A DNA stretch of 64,000 bases from the NCBI GenBank assembly GCA_033675265.1, contig JAUJYZ010001531.1, positions 62,001 to 126,000 on the forward strand. The letters run 5' to 3'. This document shows, piece after piece, positions 48,519 to 59,715 of this stretch. Below the pieces are notes generated by a model. It worked only from the letters and a program-made list of their open reading frames with translations. It did no database searches and was not told the DNA's origin. The DNA comes from Actinostola sp. cb2023. Taxonomy: Eukaryota; Cnidaria; Anthozoa; Actiniaria; Actinostolidae. Numbering within the stretch: the stretch's first letter is position 1; each line of letters begins with the position of its first letter. Both the position numbers and the translations under genes were made by a program.

Positions 48519-51500
48519 ATGGCTTCGATTCATCAGTTTATTTTATTTATAGTATTTGTAATTTTACCATGGAGTCTAGGAACAGATGGCAAGCAGGACA
48601 CACTCAAAAGATACAACATAAATGGTATGTTTTTAATCAGTATTTTCTAACATTTATAATCTGGCAACATTTGTGAGAGCTGTAGCGAAGTTCAATTAAC
48701 GTGGAATGTCTCAGAGAAATCGAAGACTCGAGTTACAATTTTAACAATTAATTAAGATGACTTCACAGTGATAATGATAGGAAAACGAGTATTTTAGCCA
48801 TAGATTACTTCAATTTGAGCCGGGATATGTGGTTAAGAAGTCAAAGCCACCACCTACTATCAGTTAGGTAAAGAACATTACATTAATGATGTTGTTATAT
48901 GACTTTATCACATGATGTAAAGGTAACTGTCTTACTGACGAGATCGAGTATAGTGGATTAAGTGATTACGATTTGATCCAAGCTAAATCTTTTCTCTCTT
49001 TACACACAGATGACGAATGGAAGAAAGCACAAAGCATCATTAATAAACTTGTGGATGAAAGTATAGGTAACGTATATACTTGTATATCCGGCGGTGGGAT
49101 ACTGGCCTGCATGAATATCTAGGAGCTGAGTTTAGTTTCAGTTTTAGTCCGCAAAGGAATGCTGATTCCACTGAGAACTAACAAAAGTATTCCTTGGTTT
49201 TACAGCAAGTAGAGTAACAGAGGCAGAAAAGGATATGACTAGCCTTCTTCGACAAAACATTGGTATATATACCTTAACTTTACTTCTAAAACAACTGTCA
49301 GATTCATTTCATGAGTGACTTACACTTTTAGCATGCCACTATCGATGCCTATGGGCTAGTGAAACTGAGATGAACATTTCGTATACAGTTTCCAATTCAC
49401 CGGCAACTCCTTAAAAAAAATATGTATCGTCCTAACCTTCAATGATATTTTATTCCCTTTTTCACAGAGGAACATATCAAAAGAAAGAGCAAGGAATACG
49501 TTACCAATATGAAGAAAGGTATTTTATGCTACTTCATATTGGAGTTATAGTTTTAGCATCACACTGACTAGTTTTCTTAGTTTGTGAGGACAAAATTGAG
49601 CACTGTGACTCCCTTGCTGCTTCTGGAGTCTGCAAAACATCCAAGAAGGCAATGCAAGAGCATTGTGCCAAGACATGCAGTCTTTGCCGTTAGTATATGA
49701 TAAACTACTTTTAAAATTGTTTAACAAATACTAAATAGAAATGACCCCTTACTGGGTCACAAACAGTATCAGCCTATTAAATGCTTCAGCTGCAATTCAT
49801 TGGAAATTCATCTTTGCAATGTACTTGCAGAACGAGAGTTCATTCAGATCAATCCTGAAGTAGAGATCGTTATGAAGCCAAAATCACTACTGAAGACTCA
49901 GATGGCTCAGAAATCTGAAAGAGTAGTAAAACCAGAGGCCAAAGTAGCAGCTCTGCACAACCTCTTCAGCAGTGATGAAGCCTCTCACACTGGTTCGTCC
50001 ATGGAACCTCTTCTTTCTCAACAATCCACAGTCGCAATGAAGTACCATGACAACAAAGACTTATCTACAGAAAACGAGAAAATCAAAGATGCACAGAAAC
50101 TCCTTGAGTATGTAAAGATTTTGAATGTACCCAAGAAACACTTGGTTGTGAAGAACAAGTCACATGAAAACGCCGCAAAGAAGCACATCACAAAATCGCC
50201 CTCCAAGAAATTCAAAACCAAAAAGATCACAGGAGTTCCAATGGACAATCTCTCCAAAACAGTGACATACAAAAACCAAAAGTACAAAATTACACCCATC
50301 GTAGACTGGAAGAAAATTTCAAAGATGCTAACCTCACTTGGCTATAAAGCTATACACATTGTTGGGATGAAGAACAAGCACTTAGAGAGTGGCCTCAAGA
50401 ATCATCTTCAAAAGAACGGCGTTATTAAGGTTACCACAGGATCATCCCCAAAACCTCACGTCGCCCCTGAGTCATTTGTACCAGCAACTCATAGACACAA
50501 GTCCTGGCATAACAGTATGTTGTATATTTTATCTACGATAGTACGCGCGCTCTGATTGGCTGGCCATTGTATTTATGTCAGGAGGAAAGACACATGCTCG
50601 TGTAAAATCATCGAAAAATCAAAATCACGCTCGCGCAAAATCATCGAAAAATATTTGATAAAGGCAATGTCAACAGGTCGCTTGTTTGTGTATCCCTGGG
50701 GTCTGTATGCTGTGAGATAAACACTCTGTGAGATGTAGAGCACTTGAAAATCGCTACTTTTAGAACATGTAGTATTAAACGATTTTTTTACATTTTTTTG
50801 TATTATCTTCTACAGCCAAATACTTCCATGAACATTGCCATCCAATGTGCTTAGTGGCTTGTATAGGCTCCTGCGGTCCTGGATGCTGTAGAGAGCACGA
50901 CAAGGTTAACGTAAAAACAGGAGTCGCCAATCACTGTCATGTAATGTGTCTCGAAGATTGCGTTCCTTCTTGTGGAAGCGGCTGCTGTTCAGCCGATGAA
51001 GAGAAAAAAAGAGGTCATAAGTTTATTCACTACAAGAAAATCCAGAATCTTCAGAACGACCACCCAGCTAAGCCACTACCACCGAAGAAAGTTGTCAAAC
51101 AAACGAGGAAAGTTTTTAAAGTCAACGATGTTCATCGCATTGAGAAACCTCATCCAGCTTTTGTTAATCCCAAACTGTCTTCCTCTGATCTTTACAAACC
51201 ACAGCCTCGACTCTGCCCAGGGACCTGCAGCAAAGTAAGCAAAATAACCTTTGTTTTTGTTCAAATATGATTTATATATACGCATAGGCTAAATTCAATA
51301 TTAAACACAACCTGTTACAATTTACTATTGCAATTTCTTACTTTATCTTTGTCTAAATCAAGTTATTTCTGTTTAGGCGTGTGCGCCAGCCTGCATGGAT
51401 GAGTGCTGCCATTTTGGTGAATTTTCACGATTAAACGATAGCCCCTTTCCATCATCCCCGCACAACCGCAATCCTGGACTAATATCAAATGTCCCGTATC

Positions 51501-51952
51501 CACATAAACATGGCATTCCAGGAACAGCTTACATGTGTGATGAGGCATGCAAGTTCCACTGCGATCAGTCCTGCCCTGGTAACTGCTGTCAGCCAGAGGA
51601 ATTAGCTGAACGTGATGCTCGTTTACAGCAAAGTTACCCTTACAATGGACCACCACCACCAATCATGGCCTATGAGCCTGCCATCCAAACCATCGAGCCG
51701 CCTGGTATGTGTCCATATCCTTGTCCAGGCACATGTTCGCCATCATGTAATGTAGCTTGCTGTGCCGCTGCTTTGGGAATGCCTGGAGTTGACGTTAACC
51801 CCGTGGCACGATCATCGACACGAAAAGTCATCCATATTACACATATTATTCATCCACTTGAAAGGAAGGGTCTCGTTCCAGGTTCATGTCCAACTTACTG
51901 TGGAAACCATTGCACACCGGTTTGCGCAAGATCCGGATGCTGTATGAAATAG
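48519..51952 (+). CDS. Gene 8: ShKT-domain plus six-CRD secreted protein
   Basis: Eight exons (48519-48624, 49010-49066, 49206-49262, 49468-49518, 49581-49688, 49831-50514, 50816-51234, 51377-51952) give 685 residues. A signal peptide (about 1-23) is followed by Lys-Arg and three small helical exons. One exon encodes a six-Cys ShKT domain (92-126; Cys at 92, 99, 108, 119, 123, 126). A 228-residue Lys-rich region without Cys follows, then six CRDs at 362-379, 395-412, 488-505, 548-565, 606-623 and 665-683 (the last has a four-residue final loop). CRD3 is split by the only phase-0 intron in the cluster. ShKT is a cysteine fold found in channel-blocking peptides and in many secreted enzymes and nematocyst proteins; here it is embedded in a large structural protein, so a matrix role is more likely than venom. 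Multiple CRDs recall NOWA-type capsule proteins, but no SCP or lectin domain is present. Confidence 0.85.
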
Positions 51953-52409
51953 ACTGATGCTCTAATACAATGCGAACTGAACATTAAATCGAGATGCAAT
52001 GAATACGTTTGAAATAGTAAACTGAGCTCTTGTTCATTTGTATATTTGAAAACATTGCTTCAAACCAAGCATAGAAATGTTGCAGGTCAGTAATATTAGA
52101 AGGCGAGCCTTTCAAGGGGATGGCAGACCCAATTACTGCTAAGTGTTTAAAAGTCACGAGTAACAAGCAGATATCAGAGCAGGTATACACAGATCGTTTT
52201 CGTTAGTGTTTCTGTCTGAGAAAGAAGTAGAAAGGAAGCTCCATGAGAAGTTCCAACTTTATTATCGCCGTTATGTGAGGTTGTCTCTAATACTGTAAAA
52301 TATTTACTAATGAAAACTGTGAGAAAAATTACGATGCCTGCATAAACGCGTCTAAACATCTCAAAGTTAATCTAATGACGGTTTGTAGGGGGTTAATTGG
52401 ATAATTCAG

Positions 52410-52481
52410 GACAACAATTTTGTATCCTCAACCTAAGTTTTTATTAAAACTTACTAGGTTGAGGATACAAAATTGTTGTCA
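52410..52481. other. Strong 72-bp hairpin downstream of gene 8
   Basis: GACAACAATTTTGTATCCTC-AACCT is exactly mirrored by AGGTTGAGGATACAAAATTGTTGTC, and the stem continues through AAGTTTT/AAAACTT with a small loop. The size and near-perfect pairing suit either a tiny foldback element or a precursor hairpin of a small RNA. It falls in the probable gene 8 3' UTR if AATAAA at 52670 is used. Confidence 0.55.
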
Positions 52482-52669
52482 TCTCAACGTTAGATTTATG
52501 GTCGTGAAAGTGACCTCACTCTGATTTTATTTATCACATGTATTGGAACTGATTAGATTGAATGGTGTAAATTGTAAATGCCAAAATTGATGTATTACTG
52601 GGTCTAATAATGAGGAATATTTGGATCAATTGTGTTGTAGAGAAATAGGTACTATAATGCAAGCAGGCA

Positions 52670-52675
52670 AATAAA
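52670..52675 (+). terminator. Candidate poly(A) signal, gene 8
   Basis: AATAAA about 720 bases after the stop. A weaker ATTAAA at 51983 is much closer and may be used instead. Confidence 0.3.
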
Positions 52676-53027
52676 TGTCATTTTTGTATGGATATCTGTT
52701 TGGTTTCTCTGTTCCAATGAAATACATTCTCAAACACCACACAATATCTAATATCTAGTATGCATGCATGCTCAAAGTATATGAAAAGATTTAGTTTCTT
52801 TTATGTGATCTCGGCTCCAAATTAACATTCAACGAATGAACAAAAAGAGATATTGAATGGATGAATAATGCACATGCATGCGCTTTGAACTGCTGACATA
52901 GGTTGAATGTGTGTTCATTCGATCAGATGATCCGACATGTTTTGAGACCTTTCTCAAGCCCAAGATCAGTGTATTGACCAGTGTCTTGACCTGCAGTATC
53001 TAAATCAGTATCTTAGTGGTGTATTGG

Positions 53028-53412
53028 CCAGTGTACAGTGTCTTGACCAGTGTATTGACCAGTGTCTTGACCAGTGTCTTGACCAGTGTATTGACCAGTG
53101 TCTTGACCGGTGTCTTGACCGGTGTCTTGACCGGTGTCTTGATCAGTGTATTGACCAGTGTATTGACCAGTGTCTTGACCAGTGTCTTGACCAGTGTCTT
53201 GACCAGTGTCTTGACCAGTGTCTTGACCAGTGTCTTGACCAGTGTCTTGACCAGTGTCTTGACCAGTGTCTTGACCAGTGTCTTGACCAGTGTCTTGACC
53301 AGTGTCTTGACCAGTGTCTTGACCAGTGTCTTGACCAGTGTCTTGACCAGTGTCTTGACCAGTGTCTTGACCAGTGTCTTGACCAGACAGTATATTGACC
53401 AGTGTCTTGATC
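53028..53412. repeat. 12-bp minisatellite (CAGTGTCTTGAC)
   Basis: About 30 copies of a 12-bp unit, many identical (TGTCTTGACCAG) with variants TGTATTGACCAG and TGTCTTGACCGG. Because 12 is a multiple of three, long open frames occur on both strands. They are repeat artefacts and not genes. Confidence 0.95.
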
Positions 53413-53539
53413 AGTACTTTACCGGGTATCAAGATTCCGCTATCCAACTGACCAAATGGTGAGATCCGATTGGTTGTTGAGTCATGAATGATTAATGAGA
53501 TTGAGAAGTTGTAAAGATAACATATTTCCACCTCTATTA

Positions 53540-53905
53540 TCCATTAACAAAACGAGCAGGGGACTGGGAACGAGTTTATTATAATTAATGCAATTAAGTT
53601 TGATGTGATTTGAGCGAATTCTGTCGGAATTCTAAGCTTTTGAAATTGTGTTGTCCATCCAAAATGTTACAGTGAATGTATGGTTCGGATGGACAACGTC
53701 AAAAATTTACAGAGTTTGTATGGCCGGGGAAAATAGACATATTTGCTGCCCTCTAGCATCGTCAATATGAAGCCGAATTTCACCAAACTTTCCAGACTAG
53801 CTAACTGTTTGACCTGCTCTCTCAGAAAATGATGCCCATTTTTGCTAGTTTCTTATTTAATTAGTTTTACGGACTTGGTCCCAGTCCCCTGCTCGTTTTG
53901 TTAAT
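53540..53905. mobile_element. MITE-like element with ~29-bp inverted ends
   Basis: CCATTAACAAAACGAGCAGG at the left is mirrored by CCTGCTCGTTTTGTTAATGG at the right, extending through GGACTGGGA/TCCCAGTCC. No ORF. Confidence 0.8.
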
Positions 53906-55228
53906 GGCTATTTAAAACACGATACACAAAACTTTAATAGCCATAACATTCTCTAAAGACCTCTAAAGTGTTCGTCGAAAACTGCTCCCAATTGCTGATT
54001 GGTATGTGTAGAATGACTTCCGGGATCTTAGTATTGAGCACTTCCTCTTGTGACGTCACAGTCGGCGCGAGAAGCGTTTAGTGATATTACAGTTCTATTA
54101 AATATAATGGATTAGTACAAAAGGGTCGATAGAATGTTTGCTTTAGTATTCTGTTAAAATTTGGCCATAGTTGAATGAAGTCATTAGACCTGGAAAAAGC
54201 GGGTTTAGAATCCTCTGAAATGATTTCCGCCGTTTGAGTACCACTGCAATTAACAAAATCTAAAGTTGGAACAAATTTAATTTACTTTACACTTGAAATG
54301 TTCTTAAAATACTGCTGTTGTTGACATTTAAACAACAACGTAACGATTATTTCTGATTATATATAGATACAACAGAGCAGGGTACGTCTTTGAGCATTTT
54401 CAATACGATTACAAGAGATTCTATATTAATCTTTACACGCAAAACGTGGTCAAAGACATTCAAGATCGCTTCAACGGGTCTCTGCAAGTGGCTAAGTTCA
54501 AAACGACATGGAATATCTAAAATCCAAAATAAACCATAACTTAATGGTACGCTATTGGTTTACACGCCCTCTTGCCACCATACAAGGCTACAAGTGCAAG
54601 TCAACAACCGGTCAAGTACAATAGCTCGTTGATAAATAATGAAAATCGTTTGAACAAAGACAGACATATTTTCACTGTAGTACGTACAAAGATAGAGACT
54701 GACTATCACCTACGGGAGGAACGTTTCTAAAGGTAAATTTGTAGCAAAAAAGTATCAGTTGGACGAAGTAAAAACGTGATTTCAAGAAATCAAGAAGTAT
54801 TGTTTGAGAAAGGTCAACGAATTGAACATACTGTATTTAGAATGCAGCTATAACTGTTATACAAAGTTCACGATAATTTAGACCCATGCCTTGGCAAAAT
54901 ACCGTCTCTAATTTCTTTTCTAAAAACCCTCAAGAACTTGTAACAAGGGTCGAAGTTAATCGAACTTAATTTTGTTTGATAGTTCTGTTAACTGAGCACA
55001 TCCGTTCAGTTAATGATCGGTCCCATTGTCTGAAGCAAAACTATCAGAGTAACGGCATTACTAATTAGAATACATTCAAACACTTAGTTAGCCACCCAAT
55101 GAACAATTGAACTGGAACTAAATAGTTCTATTATATAGGGACATTTAATAGGTAGTGTATTTAGTAATGATCACTCTGTTCCATGGGCTAAGCTTAATAT
55201 TGGTAATGCTTCTTCATTATAGGAAAAC
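53906..55228. other. Upstream region of gene 9
   Basis: No gene recognised. A possible leader exon ends at 54732 (TTTCTAAAG|GTAAAT), to be joined at the acceptor CATTATAG just before GAAAACATG. A TATATAGGG motif at about 55132 could instead be the TATA box of an unspliced leader. Confidence 0.35.
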
Positions 55229-57123
55229 ATGGACTGTAAAATCCTTGCAGTACTGATCTTCGTTGTTTTAGCTGTTCTTATCTCCACTGGAGATGCGTCA
55301 AAGCTAACAAGTAAGTTTCCCATGACGTAAATAATACTGCAAGAGTTTATTCTGGAGTCAGTGTTCTTCAGGTGGCGATGTAGAGGCGTACATTTCTTAG
55401 AAATCAGTCTTTGATTTTGATTTTTGATTTTTTTATATTTTTTTATATATATTGTGATTTTATACAGTATTTTTCTTATTCATTGGCAACCATCATTCAT
55501 GTATTTATTCAATCGTTGATTCATTCATTCATTTATATACACCTAATTGCAGAAAGGTTGTCCACCTCGGAAAAGCACATTTACACATTTGCACATTTAC
55601 ACATTTGCACTTTTACAAGCGCTGAAATACAACTATCCACCTGAAATCTTCTGTATAAGGCCGCGGCATTCTTATGGCAGTATACTTCTACTGAATCTAT
55701 TGACTCTGGGTTCCACTTGCGCAAAACAAATATACACGTGATGTTGCGAATGTGCAAATGTGCAAATGTGCAAATGTGTAAATGTGTAAATGTGCTTTTC
55801 CGAGGTGGACAACCTTTCTGCAATTAGGTGTATCTGATATCCAATCATTCACAATCATTTATTCATTTTTCAATCATTCTGATTCATTCTGATTCTGATT
55901 CATTCATTCATTCATTCATATATATATCCAATTATTCTCAATCATTTATTCATTTTTCAATCATTCTGATTCATTCATATATATATATCCAATTATTCTC
56001 AATCATTTATTCATTTTTCAATCATTCTGATTCATTCTGATTCATTCATATATATATCCAATTATTCTCAATCATTTATTCTTTTTTCAATCATTCTGAT
56101 TCATTCATTCATTCATCATTCATTCGTTCATTCATATATATACACCTAATTGCAGAAAGGTTGTCCACCTCGGAAAAGCACATTTACACATTTGCACATT
56201 TGCACATTTGCACATTCGCAACATCACGTGTATATTTGTTTTGCGCAAGTGGAACCCAGAGTCAATAGCTTCAGTAGAAGTATACTGCCATAAGAATGCC
56301 GCGGCCTTATACAGAAGATTTCAGGTGGATAGTTGTATTTCAGCGCTTGTAAAAGTGCAAATGTGTAAATGTGCAAATGTGTAAATGTGTAAATGTGGAC
56401 AACCTTTCTGCAATTAGGTGTATCCAATTATTCTCTATCATTTATTCATTTTATTTTTCAATCATTCTGATTCATTCATTCATTCATTCATTCATTCATT
56501 CATATATATACACCTTCACCTCGGAAAAGCACATTTCACATTTGCACATTTATTTGCACATTTGCACATTCGCACATCATTTGTTTTGCGCAAGTTCAAT
56601 AGCTTCAATCATTTTTATGTGTAAATTGCAAATGTGTAAATGTGTAAATGTTTTTCAATCATTCTGATTCTCTATCATTTATTCATTTTTTCAATCATTC
56701 TGATTCATTCATTCATTCATTCATATATATTCAATCATTCTCAATCATTTAATCATTTTTCAATCATTCTGATTCATTCATTCATTCATTCATTCATTCA
56801 TTCATTCATTCATTCATTCAAGCATTCATATATATTTCCATTCTTTCTCATTCATTCATTCGTTATTGTTAAGCGTTTTATTTATTTTAAGAAAAACATC
56901 ATGTAAAGAAAGTGGTTACTAAGTCTGCCCATCCTAAAGATTCCAAACCAACAATTCATGCCAAAAAGCAAGATGATCCAAAACACGTCAAAGAAGATGA
57001 TGACGACGACGATGGTAAGAATATTCCAACTGCACCAACAGTATTTATCGACTTTCGACGAGCGCGGACGTTTTTTATAATACAGGCGAATAACCAAGGA
57101 TATCCCTAGTTTGATTAATAATA

Positions 57124-57192
<69 letters not shown>

Positions 57193-59271
57193 CTTGATTC
57201 AAGTATTGGTAAGAACGTGTTTTATTATTAACCAATCACAGCGCACGAAAAGCACTATTCACTTGTGTGATAGTAATACTGACTATGGACTGCTCAGTAC
57301 AGACAAGAGCTCCAGCTGAACTGATCCAGTCACTGCATCAGCAATATCTTGGATCAGAGGATTTTGCTTATCAATTTTATTTTATTAACTTCGCCATTGG
57401 ATTACAAATAATACATAAGTTAATAAATATATAATTATTCTATATAGATGTGACGTTGCAACGTGAATGCAACGTGAATACATGTTACTTTATAAATGAA
57501 GTAACGGAAAATGTTGCTGCAAAGCAATATTTTTACAGTTATCTAACGATTCGTTTTTAATTAAAGATGATAACGACAAGGATGACAAGAACATTGATCC
57601 CACAGAAAAACAGAATGGTAACTATCAACGAGTACTTTCTTGTTTCGGTCTTAATTTATATATAGTTTTATTAGCTCAATCTGAGGGTCACGAGTTTGTT
57701 GGTATTTATACTATTAAGTGTTTATCCTCTTTAAAGCTTATATAAAATACTGATTGTTCCATTCCTTATGGACTTCAGACAACCCTGATCAAGAAGACGA
57801 CGACGATGATGATGATGATGATGACAATGATGAAAAGGATGACAAAAATAAGAAAGTCAAAGCTAAATCTGATGACAAATCCAAGACGAAGGCGGCAAAA
57901 TCAACAAAGAAGTCCAAGAAACAAAAGGATAAGAAAAGTGAGTCATCATTCCGGTTAAATCGTTAATTAGTTAAGACTTTAAACTCATTGCTGCTGTATT
58001 TTATATTTGTGTAGAAAAGCCAAAACAACAAACCCTCAGCGGTCTTCTTGATTCAAGTATTGGTAAGTTAACCATATCACCTAAATCTTTCATTTGAACA
58101 TGTACCTGGAGAATCAGTCAATCAACCTTATATTATATTTATCAATGTAGATAATTTGGCAAAAGCAGGAAAAGCCATCCAAGCCATTCTTGAAGCCACT
58201 TCAAAAACTACTCGTAAGTTGTTGGTTGACTGTCCGCTTGCTTTCTTGTGTGCCAGCTTGCTTGTTTGCTTACTTATTTGCTTGCTTATTTGCCTGCTTG
58301 TTTACTAGATTTTTTGCTTGCTTGCCTGCTTGATAACTTGTTTTCCTGCTTGCTTGCTAGATTATTTGTTTGTTTGTTTGCTTGCTTGCGTGCTTGCTAG
58401 ACTGTTTGCCTGCCTGCTTGCTTGCTTGCTCGTATAACAGTAATATTTGTTTGGTTTGATAATTTGTTTTTTATCTATTTTAAAGCTCCACAACCGAGTC
58501 TTCCTCTAGTATGCCACGGAAGCTGCCCAGACATATGTGCTCCTGTTTGCACCCCTACCTGTTGTTTAGCTCCACCCAACGAGCCCGCTCCACCTTCACC
58601 ATATGGATCGTCTTCCCCCTATCAGGCTCCTTACCGTGCACCTTATCCAAGCTATGCAACTCCAGTAGAATATGTTCAACAGCAGTATCCACAACCAGCA
58701 CCAGTACAATACAGTGCACCAAGTCCGTGTCCACTACAATGTGCAGCTCCACCTCAGTCACAATGCCCTATTGGCTGCCCAACAGGTTTGTGTCAAGATA
58801 TTCTGAAAATTTGAAACATGCAGCGTTTTTAGTTTGATGAAATTATAGAAATGATCACGATTTCATATTAAGAGTCTTCAATGAATACCACTTTTATCAA
58901 AATACTTTTTTACACCACCAGGATGCTGTGGAGGGTCTCAAAGTCCTGCATCCCAGTACCTTCTCATTGCTCCAGTGCCAACAACTCCCAAACCAAAACG
59001 TGCTCCAAAAGTGAGCATGTCATATGGTAACCAATGCCAGGCACCATGCTCACCGTCATGTGCTCCAATGGGATGCAGTCCAAGCTGTTGTCAAGCAGCT
59101 ATGCAACAACAGCAATGGCCAGTAATGCAGCCACAAATGATGCCCATGATGCCTGCAATGATGCAACAACCCATGGCAATGGGTGGCTGCTCTGCACGTT
59201 GCAGCATGCCTTCTCATTCCATGGGATGCCGACGCAGATGCCCAAGATTCTGTTGCAGAAGAAGAAACTAA
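55229..59271 (+). CDS. Gene 9: secreted four-CRD protein with Asp-rich and Lys-rich exons
   Basis: Eight exons, all phase 1 (55229-55310, 56892-57014, 57567-57617, 57779-57937, 58015-58062, 58151-58213, 58486-58785, 58922-59271), give 391 residues. A signal peptide (about 1-21) is followed by a Lys/His exon ending in six Asp, a short Asp/Lys exon, an exon with nine consecutive Asp followed by a Lys/Ser-rich stretch, and two small helical exons like those of genes 7 and 8. The last two exons carry CRD1 at 185-202 (perfect), CRD2 at 257-278 (one loop of seven; split by an intron at Gly276), a Pro/Tyr/Gln linker, CRD3 at 314-332 (one loop of four), a Met/Gln-rich linker, and CRD4 at 365-387 (long second loop), ending Arg-Arg-Arg-Asn. 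There is no collagen. The role is probably capsule matrix or wall crosslinking; the Asp runs might bind calcium or basic polymers (inference). AATAAA is at 59710. Confidence 0.84.
55538..55831 (+). mobile_element. MITE copy in gene 9 intron 1 (forward)
   Basis: The end TACACCTAATTGCAGAAAGG and onward is mirrored by CCTTTCTGCAATTAGGTGTA. The interior repeats CACATTTGCACATTTACAC, and the core contains GGCCGCGGCATTCTTATGGC. Flanks are ATTC-rich simple repeat. Confidence 0.85.
55840..56870. repeat. ATTC-type simple repeat in gene 9 intron 1
   Basis: Blocks of TTCATTCATTCATTC and TCAATCATTCTGATTCATTC with TATATATCCAATTATTCTCA surround and separate the MITE copies. Confidence 0.85.
56139..56425 (-). 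mobile_element. MITE copy in gene 9 intron 1 (inverted)
   Basis: The same element as 55538-55831 with its core in the opposite orientation (GCCATAAGAATGCCGCGGCC) and the same outer ends. A third, degraded fragment follows at about 56513-56655. Confidence 0.85.
57121..57192. repeat. AAT microsatellite, gene 9 intron 2
   Basis: About 23 AAT units. Confidence 0.95.
58236..58435. repeat. GCTT/TGCT simple repeat, gene 9 intron 6
   Basis: Imperfect GCTTGCTTGCCTGCTTG tetranucleotide tract filling most of the intron between the helical exon and the first CRD exon. Confidence 0.85.
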
Positions 59272-59709
59272 AGCGATTTTGTAAATGAAGTTTTACGTAA
59301 AAGGTTTTTGATGAAAATAGAGAAAATTCTCCTTTGTACGTGAGGTGTAAAAACTCTTTAGATTAGCAATAGTGTGGGTACACACGTGACAGGAATAGAG
59401 TTCATCGATGGGTGAACATTCTAATCATGCCTTCATAAAATTTATAGGAGAATATTGGTAGAGGAAAATTAAGATAGAAATAGGCAAAAGCTCTATTTAT
59501 AGTTTTGTATCTAGTAACTACGAAGTCTAAAAGTTGACAATGAAGACAGATTAAATTAATCTGTGCAAATGGAATTGATCTGCAGAACTTGACAAAATAA
59601 TAATTCAGTGATTCGATTTCCGTGCCTAATTCCACATATGTTACGGATTAATTTTGTATGATTAGTGTAGTCTCACCTCAAACTTATTATATTATAGTTA
59701 CTGTTCAAT

Positions 59710-59715
59710 AATAAA
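59710..59715 (+). terminator. Poly(A) signal, gene 9
   Basis: AATAAA about 440 bases after the stop. Confidence 0.4.

Noticed and set aside
49581..49688. Gene 8 as a venom peptide gene because of its ShKT domain
   Set aside because: The domain is one exon of a 685-residue protein with six wall-type CRDs, and there is no separate small precursor. ShKT also occurs in many non-toxin secreted proteins.
53013..53531. Open frames on both strands over 53.0-53.5 kb (tetrapeptide repeats)
   Set aside because: A 12-bp minisatellite read in any frame gives long open frames. Composition is set by the repeat and there is no signal peptide.
55411..56906. Several short frames rich in Ile/His/Ser over gene 9 intron 1
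   Set aside because: They follow ATTC simple repeats and MITE copies; there is no coding evidence.
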